From the NCBI GenBank assembly GCA_047975265.1, contig JBKEDE010000071.1:1-6197 (forward strand): DNA of 6,197 nt, read 5' to 3'. Position 1 is the stretch's first letter. Each line of letters begins with the position of its first letter. A model generated the notes under the pieces. The model ran no database searches and was not told where the DNA came from. It was given only the letters and a program-made list of their open reading frames with translations. Source of the DNA: UJ101 sp047975265. GTDB taxonomy: Bacteria > Bacteroidota > Bacteroidia > Flavobacteriales > UJ101. This document shows positions 1-5,441 of this stretch, in pieces. A program made the position numbers and the translations under genes.

Positions 1-98
1 ATTTTTGGTTTTCTAATTTGAGTAAAACTATCAATATCGTTACAAGTATTTTTAAGATTATTCAAAATAATTTCGTAATTTTCAATCAGATTGTTCAT
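1..98 (-). CDS. IS982-family transposase, N-terminal fragment (partial at window edge)
   Basis: From the ATG at 98 the minus strand is open to the left edge for 32 codons, beginning MNNLIENYEIILNNLKN and reaching FTQIRKPK. I recall this layout from Bacteroidota IS982 transposases: a short helical start, then an xIRKPKLSDLEL-type stretch ahead of the DDE nuclease domain. Only the start of that signature is visible and no catalytic residue falls inside the window, so the family call is moderate. The ORF lies 44 bp downstream of the stop of the 143-1072 gene on the same strand. That fits an IS inserted into the 3' part of that gene. Confidence 0.5.
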   Translation of the reverse strand, partial: MNNLIENYEIILNNLKNTCNDIDSFTQIRKPK

Positions 99-178
99 GA
101 TATTTAATTGTTTGAAAGTCAAATAAATATACGATTTTTTAATCACTTGAACAATCTTTTTTTAAATGCACAACAGGT
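1..178 (-). mobile_element. End of a putative IS982-family insertion sequence (partial)
   Basis: This segment is read as the transposase-proximal end of an insertion sequence that continues past the left edge. Two things support this. A minus-strand ORF starting at 98 resembles the N-terminus of Bacteroidota IS982 transposases. The neighbouring gene also loses its expected C-terminus close by. On the minus strand a plausible IS tip begins ACCTGTTGTGCA (178 down to 167), about 80 bp before the transposase ATG, which suits an IS982-type terminal repeat. The tip position is inference, because the other end and the target duplication lie outside the window. Confidence 0.4.
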
Positions 179-1072
179 ATTTCTTACTAATAAAGACAAA
201 TTACCATTGTTGGATTCATTGAATAAAACAAGTGAGTATTGTATTTGCTTGTTGTTATGAATCAATTCAGTCAATCTTGAAAGATTTTCAGATGTAAAAG
301 CTTTCAGAGTTTTAGTTTTATAAAGTTTATCTGCTAATTCTTGCCCAATTTGGTCTTTATACCCATAAGGATTACTTGTTACTGCGTGATAAATTGAAAA
401 AGAACCATTTCTTAATTGTTTATAGCAAAATCTGTTTGAACTGCCATTTTGTATATCAAAAATAAAAACTTCGCCTTGAAAAAATTTGCCTGAAACAAAA
501 CCAATTGCTATTAAAATGTTGTAGCAATATTCTGAAAAATCATTGTATCCAATTTCATTGTCAGATTCAATAATTAGGTAATCATTATGAAATGTATAAA
601 CAGAAAAATAAACATTGTTGACAATAAGATTTAATAAACCTCTACTACTAAAAGATTCCGTTGTATAAGTAATATCATCAAAATAAGTCAGAAAAAAATT
701 GGAACTATTAATTTTATAAAAAGCTCTATATTTAGTTTTCTGTTTAGTATCAAATTCTTCACTTTTTAGACGATGAACTGTTCCTTTGGAATATGATTGA
801 AAGTAATTTTCAGTAACATTTATTTTATTTTCACGAGAACTTATAAAAGTATCTATGTTCAAGCTTAATAACTCATTTGAAAATTTAAGTTGAAATAAAT
901 CGCTATGTTCAGTATTGAGTATTGAACCTATAATTATCTCGTATTCATTTTTTTTGTTGATTATAGTTTCTATTTCCTTTCCGTCTATGAGTGTAATTCC
1001 TCGTACCTCATTGGATAAAAGATTTATAATAGAGACATTTTCTTCAATTTTATTAAAAGTTTTTTTACTCAT
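143..1072 (-). CDS. Uncharacterised protein, probably with an IS-disrupted C-terminus
   Basis: This 309-aa reading starts at the ATG at 1072 (MSKKTFNKIEENVS). A TTG four codons upstream, at 1084, is open too, but it overlaps the -7 promoter element, so the ATG is preferred. The product looks soluble: no signal peptide or membrane span is evident, and it is rich in Asn, Ser, Tyr and Phe. I do not recognise the family. The middle (about residues 115-200, many aromatic and beta-type stretches) and the region around ADKLYKTKTLKAFTSENLSRL look folded. The last 10-11 residues (TCCAFKKRLFK) are basic and unlike the rest, and their codons coincide with the candidate IS982 tip. The native protein therefore probably continued after about LSLLVRN. 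It is transcribed divergently from the Fic gene, and a shared operator-like motif suggests joint control. A cytoplasmic sensor or defence role is possible but not shown by sequence. Confidence 0.65.
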   Translation of the reverse strand: MSKKTFNKIEENVSIINLLSNEVRGITLIDGKEIETIINKKNEYEIIIGSILNTEHSDLFQLKFSNELLSLNIDTFISSRENKINVTENYFQSYSKGTVHRLKSEEFDTKQKTKYRAFYKINSSNFFLTYFDDITYTTESFSSRGLLNLIVNNVYFSVYTFHNDYLIIESDNEIGYNDFSEYCYNILIAIGFVSGKFFQGEVFIFDIQNGSSNRFCYKQLRNGSFSIYHAVTSNPYGYKDQIGQELADKLYKTKTLKAFTSENLSRLTELIHNNKQIQYSLVLFNESNNGNLSLLVRNTCCAFKKRLFK

Positions 1073-1081
1073 TTTTTTATA

Positions 1082-1089
1082 CAAAGATA
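1082..1089 (-). promoter_or_regulatory. Bacteroidota-type -7 element of the leftward promoter
   Basis: The minus strand reads TATCTTTG here, an exact match to the Bacteroidota -7 consensus TAnnTTTG. Transcription would begin about 5-8 bases downstream, at roughly 1075-1077. That leaves almost no leader before the ATG at 1072 and makes a near-leaderless mRNA likely. No TTTG/TTG -33 element sits at the usual 17-23 bp spacing. The nearest TTTG, in the palindrome at 1108-1125, is about 26 bp away. Confidence 0.45.
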
Positions 1090-1107
1090 ATCAATCGAGC
1101 ATTTTGT

Positions 1108-1125
1108 GATAATATCAAATGATAC
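1108..1125. promoter_or_regulatory. Operator-like palindrome, copy 1
   Basis: The core TATCAAATGATA (1113-1124) is a perfect 5-bp inverted repeat, TATCA/TGATA, around a 2-bp AA centre. The 18-bp block matches a second copy starting at 1184 at 16 of 18 positions. It lies about 18 bp upstream of the leftward -7 element, where the -33 region would be, so a bound protein could block or recruit polymerase for the 143-1072 gene. Confidence 0.5.
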
Positions 1126-1176
1126 TAATTAATTGAAATTGAGTTTAAATAAGTACTGGTTTAATACAAAAATAAC

Positions 1177-1184
1177 TATCTTTG
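1177..1184 (+). promoter_or_regulatory. Bacteroidota-type -7 element of the Fic promoter
   Basis: TATCTTTG matches TAnnTTTG exactly and is identical to the leftward element at 1082-1089. The start of transcription is expected near 1190, giving a leader of about 20 bases before the Fic ATG at 1211. The -33 region is weak, with only a GGTTT at 1158-1162. No clear Shine-Dalgarno sequence precedes the ATG, which is common in this phylum. Confidence 0.55.
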
Positions 1185-1205
1185 ATATTATCAAATGATA
1201 TTATC
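1184..1205. promoter_or_regulatory. Operator-like palindrome, copy 2, over the Fic transcription start
   Basis: This is a 22-bp imperfect palindrome. Its core is TATCAAATGATA (1189-1200), and the symmetry extends to GATA at the left end and TATC at the right. Only one outer base pair and the two central bases break it. It begins on the last base of the Fic -7 element and covers the expected transcription start and leader, the classical position for a repressor site. Its first 18 bases repeat the block at 1108-1125 with two differences, 76 bp apart. The winged-helix end of the Fic protein itself is a candidate ligand (inference). Confidence 0.55.
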
Positions 1206-1210
1206 GTATA

Positions 1211-2167
1211 ATGAAACCGCCTTACACCATTACAGATAAAATTCTATCGTTAATCGCTTCTATTTCAGAAAAAATAGGAGAAATTAACGCTACTCATTTA
1301 TATAAACCCGCAACAGAACTACGAAAGAAAAACCGAATTAAAACCATTCAATCATCTTTAGAAATTGAGGGAAACACTATAACAGAAGAGCAGATTACCG
1401 CTTTATTGGAAAACAAAAGAGTTATTGCTCCTCAAAAAGACATTTTAGAAGTTCAGAATGCCATAAAAGTATATGAACAACTCAATACATTCAATCCTTT
1501 CCAATTAAAAGATTTAGAAAAAGCTCACGCTATTTTAATGAATGGATTGATTGACAATGCAGGAAAATTAAGAACCACCAATGTTGGTATTGTAAAAGGT
1601 TCAAAAGTTGAGCATATCGCACCAAATGGAACAATGGTAAATGGATTAATGAAAGACCTTTTTGAATATTTGAAAAAAGATAAAGATTTAATCTTAATCA
1701 AAAGTTGTGTATTTCATTATGAATTTGAATTTATACACCCTTTTTTAGATGGAAACGGAAGAATGGGCAGATTGTGGCAAACATTAATTCTAATGCAACA
1801 ATATCCAGTATTTGAATATTTACCTGTTGAATCATTAATAAAACAAAAACAAAGCGATTATTACAACAAGTTATCCGAATCCGATAAAAAAGGAAATTCA
1901 ACACCATTTATTGAGTTTATATTGGAAATCATTTTAGAGTCATTAGACGGACTTTTACAATCTCAATCCGTAACACTTCATACAGAAGATAGAATACGCT
2001 TATTTAAAGAGAAAATAGGCAAGAACAAATTCAGTAGAAAAGACTATATGCAGAATTTTAAAAACATATCTGCACCAACTGCAAGTCGAGATTTAAAATG
2101 GGCAGTTGAACAAAACCATTTAACCAAATTTGGAGAATTACGATTAACAGAATATCAATTCAAATAA
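1211..2167 (+). CDS. Fic family protein (putative AMP-transferase) with C-terminal winged helix
   Basis: This 318-aa protein carries the full Fic signature HPFLDGNGRMGR (residues 176-187). The catalytic His is at 176, the Asp at 180 and the phosphate-binding GNGR follows. An N-terminal inhibitory motif fits S/TxxxE(G/N): S49, E53, G54 within SSLEIEGN. This makes it a class II Fic protein whose helix sits in its own active site until released. Family members usually transfer AMP from ATP to a Ser, Thr or Tyr of a target protein, and the target here is unknown. The stretch after GSKVEHIAPNG (about 130-140) should form the target-docking hairpin. Residues about 255-318 look like a winged helix-turn-helix, with a probable recognition helix in SAPTASRDLKWAVEQNHL, so the protein may also bind DNA. 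Length and motifs are intact. It is the first gene of a rightward unit, and the reverse transcriptase ORF begins 13 bp after its stop. Confidence 0.93.
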   Translation: MKPPYTITDKILSLIASISEKIGEINATHLYKPATELRKKNRIKTIQSSLEIEGNTITEEQITALLENKRVIAPQKDILEVQNAIKVYEQLNTFNPFQLKDLEKAHAILMNGLIDNAGKLRTTNVGIVKGSKVEHIAPNGTMVNGLMKDLFEYLKKDKDLILIKSCVFHYEFEFIHPFLDGNGRMGRLWQTLILMQQYPVFEYLPVESLIKQKQSDYYNKLSESDKKGNSTPFIEFILEIILESLDGLLQSQSVTLHTEDRIRLFKEKIGKNKFSRKDYMQNFKNISAPTASRDLKWAVEQNHLTKFGELRLTEYQFK

Positions 2168-2180
2168 TTCTTGATATATT

Positions 2181-2747
2181 ATGTTAGACCAATCATTTTC
2201 ATCTAAATCATTTCAAGAAATTTTCGATAAAGAGAATCGAAAGGGAATTAATGTTGAGGAAAAATATAAGGACGATTTTGTAGATTCCTTAGCAAAAGTT
2301 GGGGAATTAAAAATTCTTAGGAAACAAATACAACAAGAAAGGGATTTTGATAGAAAAAAAATACTTTATGCTGATAAGAAAAGATTAAAAAAGGAAAGAG
2401 ACTCTCTTGTTTCTGATGTTTTAGATGGAGTAGCTGACGGAATTAATACACATACTATCAATTTAGAGTTAGGTGGTTCTTATGGTGGGCAGAGTTATGT
2501 ATTTGAAAAGAATATTCAAAACTTCTTTATCTCGAAAAAAATTCAGGACAACATAAACAAGACTTATAACGTAAAGCAATCATCGAGATATGCAATATTA
2601 AGCGAACTGTTAAATCTCTTGGAAGATAATTTTCCTAAATCTTTAGAAATTATAATAACTGCTCTTTCTCCTGACTTTCCTTCAATAAAACGAGTTTCTT
2701 TACTTCCAGATAAAAAAATGACACTATCATTAACCATTTTATATTGA
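2181..2747 (+). pseudogene. Defence-type reverse transcriptase, N-terminal fragment only
   Basis: The first 153 codons, to about 2639, resemble the N-terminal region of RNA-directed DNA polymerases of the antiviral (DRT/unknown-group) kind. They show a MLDQSFSSKSF start, a charged coiled-coil stretch (residues about 28-80), then FFISKKIQDNINKTYNVKQ and SSRYAILSELLNLLEDNFPK. In relatives this last block leads straight into the first polymerase motif (IIRxDIxxFYESI-like). Here the reading frame instead continues antisense to the lipoprotein gene on the other strand, adding about 35 meaningless residues and a stop at 2747. The fingers/palm domain and the YxDD catalytic box are absent, so the product cannot polymerise. 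It probably shared the Fic promoter. A Drt3a-like identity is possible from the opening residues, but I am not sure of the subclass. Confidence 0.6.
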
Positions 2748-2914
2748 GAAAATCTAAATTCAGACAAGGGTTCTATTGCCTTCATTTTATTAGTTCTAGG
2801 ATATAATTCAAAAAAATTATATTTTGCTATCCATTTCATATTTCCTGTATTTTTTGTTGTATTTGTACAATTCACTAGCAAGCTAAAGCATAATAAATAG
2901 AATATTTTTTTCAT
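2564..2914 (-). pseudogene. Truncated paralogue of the beta-propeller lipoprotein
   Basis: It starts with a normal lipoprotein signal: MKKIFYLLCFSLLVNC, lipobox LVNC, Cys16. Up to residue 95 it is clearly homologous to the start of the protein at 3150-4217. Both share TGNMKWI(A/S)KYNF after the signal, an xIFLSGS strand and an Asp-box-like (I/Y)ISKD(L/R)GK. After GK95 (about position 2630) homology stops, and the last 21 residues are antisense to the reverse transcriptase fragment. About 70% of the propeller is missing. The ATG overlaps the stop of the preceding fragment (ATGA, 4 bp), preserving the translational coupling of the original pair. It is probably non-functional, although a short lipoprotein could still be exported. 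Confidence 0.7.
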
Positions 2915-3168
2915 TTTCCTAAAACATAAATTTCAAATAATCTTTCAATAGTTTTTCCAATTATTTTCTCATAATTAAGATTTCTTGCCATAATCCAAGC
3001 CTGTTCCCAAGTTGCTGCACTAAGCCACTCTTTCATATCGGGGGTGGAGATTATTCTTAATAAATCATCTGCAGGTAAATATCTCATCTCAAATGGATCA
3101 TAAGCATCTGGATGCGTTGCAAAAGCAAATTCTTGGAAACGGTCGTTATCTATTTTTGAAATTTCCCA
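2630..3168 (-). repeat. Degenerate second copy of a two-gene unit (copy B)
   Basis: This stretch repeats, in the same order and strand, the segment at about 3915-4479: the end of the small secreted protein followed by the start of the propeller lipoprotein. Similarity is easy to see in DNA as well as protein. For example, CTTTCATATCGGG and CAAATTC recur at matching places in the small-protein part. The copy is truncated at both ends, at about 3168 and about 2630. Confidence 0.65.
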
Positions 3169-3180
3169 ACCATTATACGA
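2911..3180 (-). pseudogene. 5'-truncated paralogue of the small secreted protein
   Basis: A minus-strand frame is open from 3180 to a TGA at 2911-2913 but has no start codon at its head, and a TAG lies just upstream at 3181-3183. From WEISKIDNDRFQEFAF to RLFEIYVLGK it aligns throughout with the 112-aa protein at 4201-4539. Identical blocks include RFQEFAFATHPDAYDP, ADDLL, STPDMKEWL and AATW. The signal peptide and first residues are missing. Its 5' end overlaps the last codons of the propeller gene (stop at 3150) in another frame. Its 3' end overlaps the next ATG by 4 bp. The best reading is a relic of a duplicated unit that lost its start when the copies were joined. Confidence 0.7.
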
Positions 3181-4217
3181 CTATCATCATTTCTGTCGTA
3201 AAACCCAACATCCAAGACAATTAATTTATCTTTATAATAGCCCTTCTGCATAGATGTAGTAAAAAAATCTTGTGTTTTATATTCATACCAAGTTTTACCA
3301 TAATCATAAGAATAACGAATAGTTACGTAAGGTCTTGTTTCGGTAAACCGACAAGCAAAATTTTTATAGCGATAAACTCCTTTTTCTGTTTTTTCATTAC
3401 TAGTATAAATTTCTTCTTCATTAATATTATACATTGTAGCTTCTGTTTTTAAAAGATTTAATTTTCCCAATTCAATATATCCGTCTTCGTAATACATTGC
3501 ATCATAACTCCTTTTTAGCTTTTTTAAAACTTTTTTTGAATGGTTAAAGGGATTATATTCAACAATTTCATCACTTTTCAAATAGACTAATGTATTATTA
3601 TCAGTAAGTTTTAATTTTATATTTTTCAAATCCTCAGGTAAGTCATACACTTCTTTTGTTAACAAATTAAGCAATTTTGAATCTCCATTATTTGACCATA
3701 TTACAAGCTCTCCATTAAACTGCGAATACAAAATTTTGGATTTAGAGGAATATTCATCTATTTTTTCGTATTGTAAGATTGTATTATCTAATAAATAGAT
3801 ACCATTTTTTCCTTTTGTACTATATCCATTGCTATTTGTCTCTACCAAACTATATTTATCTGAAATTGTTATAAATTTCACATTCTCTTCAGGGAATAAA
3901 ATTTCGCGATAACTCTTTCCCCTATCTTTCGATATATAAATTACACCAAAATCATTTTGTCTGACAATACTATCTTTTTTAGGTATACTTCCTGATAGAA
4001 AAATTGTATTCTCGTCTAAAAAAATAAAAGAAATAAATCTCGCATCATCTGGTGGAATAAAAAAATTTTTTCCTTCCCCTCTTTCATATAAATTACTAAA
4101 ATTATATTTTGATATCCATTTCATATTTCCCGTTTTTGTATGTTCAGTACAACTATAGCTAGTTATTATAAATAAAAGGCCATAGACTATTTTTTTTGCA
4201 TTATTCAAATTCATCAT
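3150..4217 (-). CDS. BNR/Asp-box beta-propeller lipoprotein, unknown function
   Basis: This 355-aa protein has a lipoprotein signal (hydrophobic residues about 10-19, lipobox SYSC, Cys23), so it should be anchored to a membrane facing the periplasm or outside. The mature part is almost all beta strand. It carries two Asp-box/BNR motifs: SKDRGKSY (96-103) and the near-perfect SYDYGKTW (303-310, consensus SxDxGxTW). These occur in sialidase-like and photosystem-assembly-like propellers. They are structural, and no catalytic site is recognisable. Repeated short strands such as NGIYLLD and GYIELGKL suit propeller blades. The start overlaps the end of the 112-aa gene by 17 bp, indicating coupled expression. 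ATG codons at 4217 and 4214 are both possible starts. Its position behind effector-like genes, and the existence of a truncated duplicate, suggest an immunity or partner role (inference). Confidence 0.8.
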   Translation of the reverse strand: MMNLNNAKKIVYGLLFIITSYSCTEHTKTGNMKWISKYNFSNLYERGEGKNFFIPPDDARFISFIFLDENTIFLSGSIPKKDSIVRQNDFGVIYISKDRGKSYREILFPEENVKFITISDKYSLVETNSNGYSTKGKNGIYLLDNTILQYEKIDEYSSKSKILYSQFNGELVIWSNNGDSKLLNLLTKEVYDLPEDLKNIKLKLTDNNTLVYLKSDEIVEYNPFNHSKKVLKKLKRSYDAMYYEDGYIELGKLNLLKTEATMYNINEEEIYTSNEKTEKGVYRYKNFACRFTETRPYVTIRYSYDYGKTWYEYKTQDFFTTSMQKGYYKDKLIVLDVGFYDRNDDSRIMVGKFQK

Positions 4218-4479
4218 CCCCTAATACATATTTTTTGAATATCCTTTCTAATGTGGCATCCATTATATTTTTATAATTTAATTTTTTTGCCATTATTATT
4301 GCTTGTTTCCAAGTTGCGGCAACTAACCATTCTTTCATATCGGGTGTTGACATTATTTTGAGCAAATCATCTGCGGATAATAAAGACATTTTCCAAGGGT
4401 CATAAGCGTCGGGGTGTGTTGCAAATGCAAATTCCTGAAAACGCTCTCCATCAAGTTTTTGATATTGAATAAAATCTTT
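3915..4479 (-). repeat. Copy A of the duplicated two-gene segment
   Basis: This is the part of the intact pair (112-aa secreted protein plus propeller lipoprotein) that is repeated in degenerate form at about 2630-3168. It runs from just after the signal peptide of the small protein to the first Asp box of the propeller. The two copies lie in direct orientation, separated by the rest of the propeller gene. Confidence 0.6.
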
Positions 4480-4539
4480 TTCCTGAGCATTTAAGGTCAA
4501 GAACATAAATATTGTTGTAATAAATAGAATTTGTTTCAT
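4201..4539 (-). CDS. Small secreted protein, partner of the propeller lipoprotein
   Basis: From the ATG at 4539 it encodes 112 aa. A TTG at 4554 in frame is rejected because the ATG gives a clean signal peptide, MKQILFITTIFMFLTLNAQ, with cleavage after NA or NAQ as is common in Bacteroidota. The mature protein of about 92 residues is helical in appearance and acidic at its end (LGDDEFE). I do not recognise its family. Conserved with the relic at 2911-3180 are ERFQEFAFATHPDAYDP-like residues, ADDLL, STPDMKEWL and AATWxQA. This implies a compact fold rich in Asp, Pro and Trp. It follows the 196-aa lipoprotein by 8 bp and overlaps the propeller gene by 17 bp, so the three are probably one operon. 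Confidence 0.75.
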   Translation of the reverse strand: MKQILFITTIFMFLTLNAQEKDFIQYQKLDGERFQEFAFATHPDAYDPWKMSLLSADDLLKIMSTPDMKEWLVAATWKQAIIMAKKLNYKNIMDATLERIFKKYVLGDDEFE

Positions 4540-4547
4540 CTTTTGAT

Positions 4548-5138
4548 TTACCAATTAATTTTTTCTCCAAAAACTTCTGCTCTACCTCCGCTGAATGCTA
4601 TACTTAATGCTAGTGAGTCCGGTTCTTCCCGCATTTTCTCTAAAAATTTGGGATAGTCTTCTCTGAATTTCCTATAAGATACTAAAGAAATAGTATCATT
4701 TTTGGCTTTCAAATCATTAAGTGATTGGTTATCAGTATATTTATTAAGCATTTCGGTTGCTTTTTCTTTGGTTAATGGGAGCCTTCTATCGATGATGTAA
4801 ATACTTTTTGGGTATTTTCCATATTCTAAATCTTCTATAGCATATAATTTTTCATTGGTATCTCCATTGTACACTAAAAAATCCTGAACCCGCATAGCTC
4901 GTTTATTATTAACAGTATAGTAAATTCTCACATCTTTAACATCTTTTTGATTGAGATTAAGTGAAAATTCAATAGGGACATTTAACATAAACATACTTTC
5001 TCCCTCATGTTCAAGTATAGAAATACTGACATATTTCTCTGAAATAATTTCCTGAAAATAGGGCTTTTCTTCGCAACTTATCAATATACTAAAAGCCGAA
5101 ATCAGGAAAAAATGAACTATTCCTTTCATTTTCATCAT
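4548..5138 (-). CDS. Uncharacterised lipoprotein, candidate immunity protein
   Basis: This 196-aa protein begins MMKMKG and has a hydrophobic segment ending in the lipobox LISC (Cys22), so it should be lipid-anchored outside the cytoplasmic membrane. The mature part opens with beta-rich sequence (EKYVSISILEHEGE, MFMLNVPIEFSLNL, VRIYYTVNNKR) and ends with a more helical half including KEKATEMLNKYTDN and FREDYPKFLEKMREE. I do not recognise the family. Any of the ATGs at 5138, 5135 or 5126 could be the start, and all keep the signal peptide. The start overlaps a remnant ORF ending at 5089, the same overlap style seen between the effector tail and lipoprotein at 5872-5888. A role as periplasmic immunity protein for a lost effector is inference from gene order. 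Confidence 0.75.
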   Translation of the reverse strand: MMKMKGIVHFFLISAFSILISCEEKPYFQEIISEKYVSISILEHEGESMFMLNVPIEFSLNLNQKDVKDVRIYYTVNNKRAMRVQDFLVYNGDTNEKLYAIEDLEYGKYPKSIYIIDRRLPLTKEKATEMLNKYTDNQSLNDLKAKNDTISLVSYRKFREDYPKFLEKMREEPDSLALSIAFSGGRAEVFGEKINW

Positions 5139-5253
5139 TTATAAATATACAATCTAATACATCAAAACCATCGTCTATTTCATGCTCTTCAACCCTGTAA
5201 GTAAATATAGTATGAGTTTTGGGCTCTGACTCTGAATTAATCTCGGATACCAT
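5089..5253 (-). pseudogene. Remnant or small ORF upstream of the 196-aa lipoprotein
   Basis: The minus strand is open from about 5334 to the TAG at 5089-5091. The first ATG, at 5253, gives 54 aa starting MVSEINSESEP. The open frame before that ATG (SQNLLNRILKGEFKDLNN) looks equally protein-like, so this may be the C-terminus of a longer gene whose front was lost. Its content (THTIFTYRVEEHEIDDGFD, then LDCIFINDENE) is acidic and is not recognised. The 3' end overlaps the next lipoprotein gene by about 50 bp. It could be the tail of an effector matched to that lipoprotein, or a genuine small gene. This is a weak call. Confidence 0.35.
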
Positions 5254-5306
5254 ATTATTTAAATCTTTAAATTCCCCTTTTAAGATTCTATTTAGTAAGT
5301 TTTGGC

Positions 5307-5420
5307 TTACTTTGTAACACTTTCTACATCTCCTTCAATCATTTCAGTGAGTTTTCCTGTGATAAACATACGGGCATCACCTGCAACAGTAGTCGTTTTC
5401 ATAGCACCGATGGTTTGCAT
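5307..5420 (-). pseudogene. VgrG-like beta-helix fragment
   Basis: A 37-aa stretch between stops starts at the ATG at 5420 and reads MQTIGAMKTTTVAGDARMF, then ITGKLTEMIEGDVESVTK. The short alternating repeats of the kind (T/V)xG(x)2-6(T/I)xG(D/K) are typical of the C-terminal beta-helix of type VI secretion VgrG spikes. Bacteroidota VgrGs often contain phrases like TIGAMKTTTVAGD and GKLTEMIEGD. A TAA directly precedes the ATG and a TAA follows, and the stretch fills the gap between two cassettes. It is most likely a decayed piece left by recombination at a vgrG 3' end. The family call rests on the repeat pattern alone. Confidence 0.45.
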
Positions 5421-5441
5421 TTAGGACGTGAATGTATAATA

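Noticed and set aside
915..1109. Plus-strand open frame of 64 codons with hydrophobic content
   Set aside because: It lies antisense to the start of the 309-aa gene. Its Ser/Ile/Leu-rich content is what AT-rich antisense gives, and it runs across the promoter region.
1108..1205. The two 18-bp repeats as attachment sites or target duplications of a small inserted element
   Set aside because: The 60 bp between them contains part of a functional-looking promoter region rather than mobile DNA, and the repeats are palindromic. Operators are the better reading.
3145..3185. Possible programmed -1 frameshift joining the propeller gene to the small-protein fragment (AAAAA just before the TAG at 3150)
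   Set aside because: The A run is short and no tandem slippery site or downstream structure is evident. A fusion of these two parts has no counterpart in copy A, so a truncated duplicate is simpler.
3270..3452. Plus-strand 60-codon frame rich in Phe and Ile
   Set aside because: It is antisense to the beta-propeller lipoprotein, with low-complexity hydrophobic content and no promoter.
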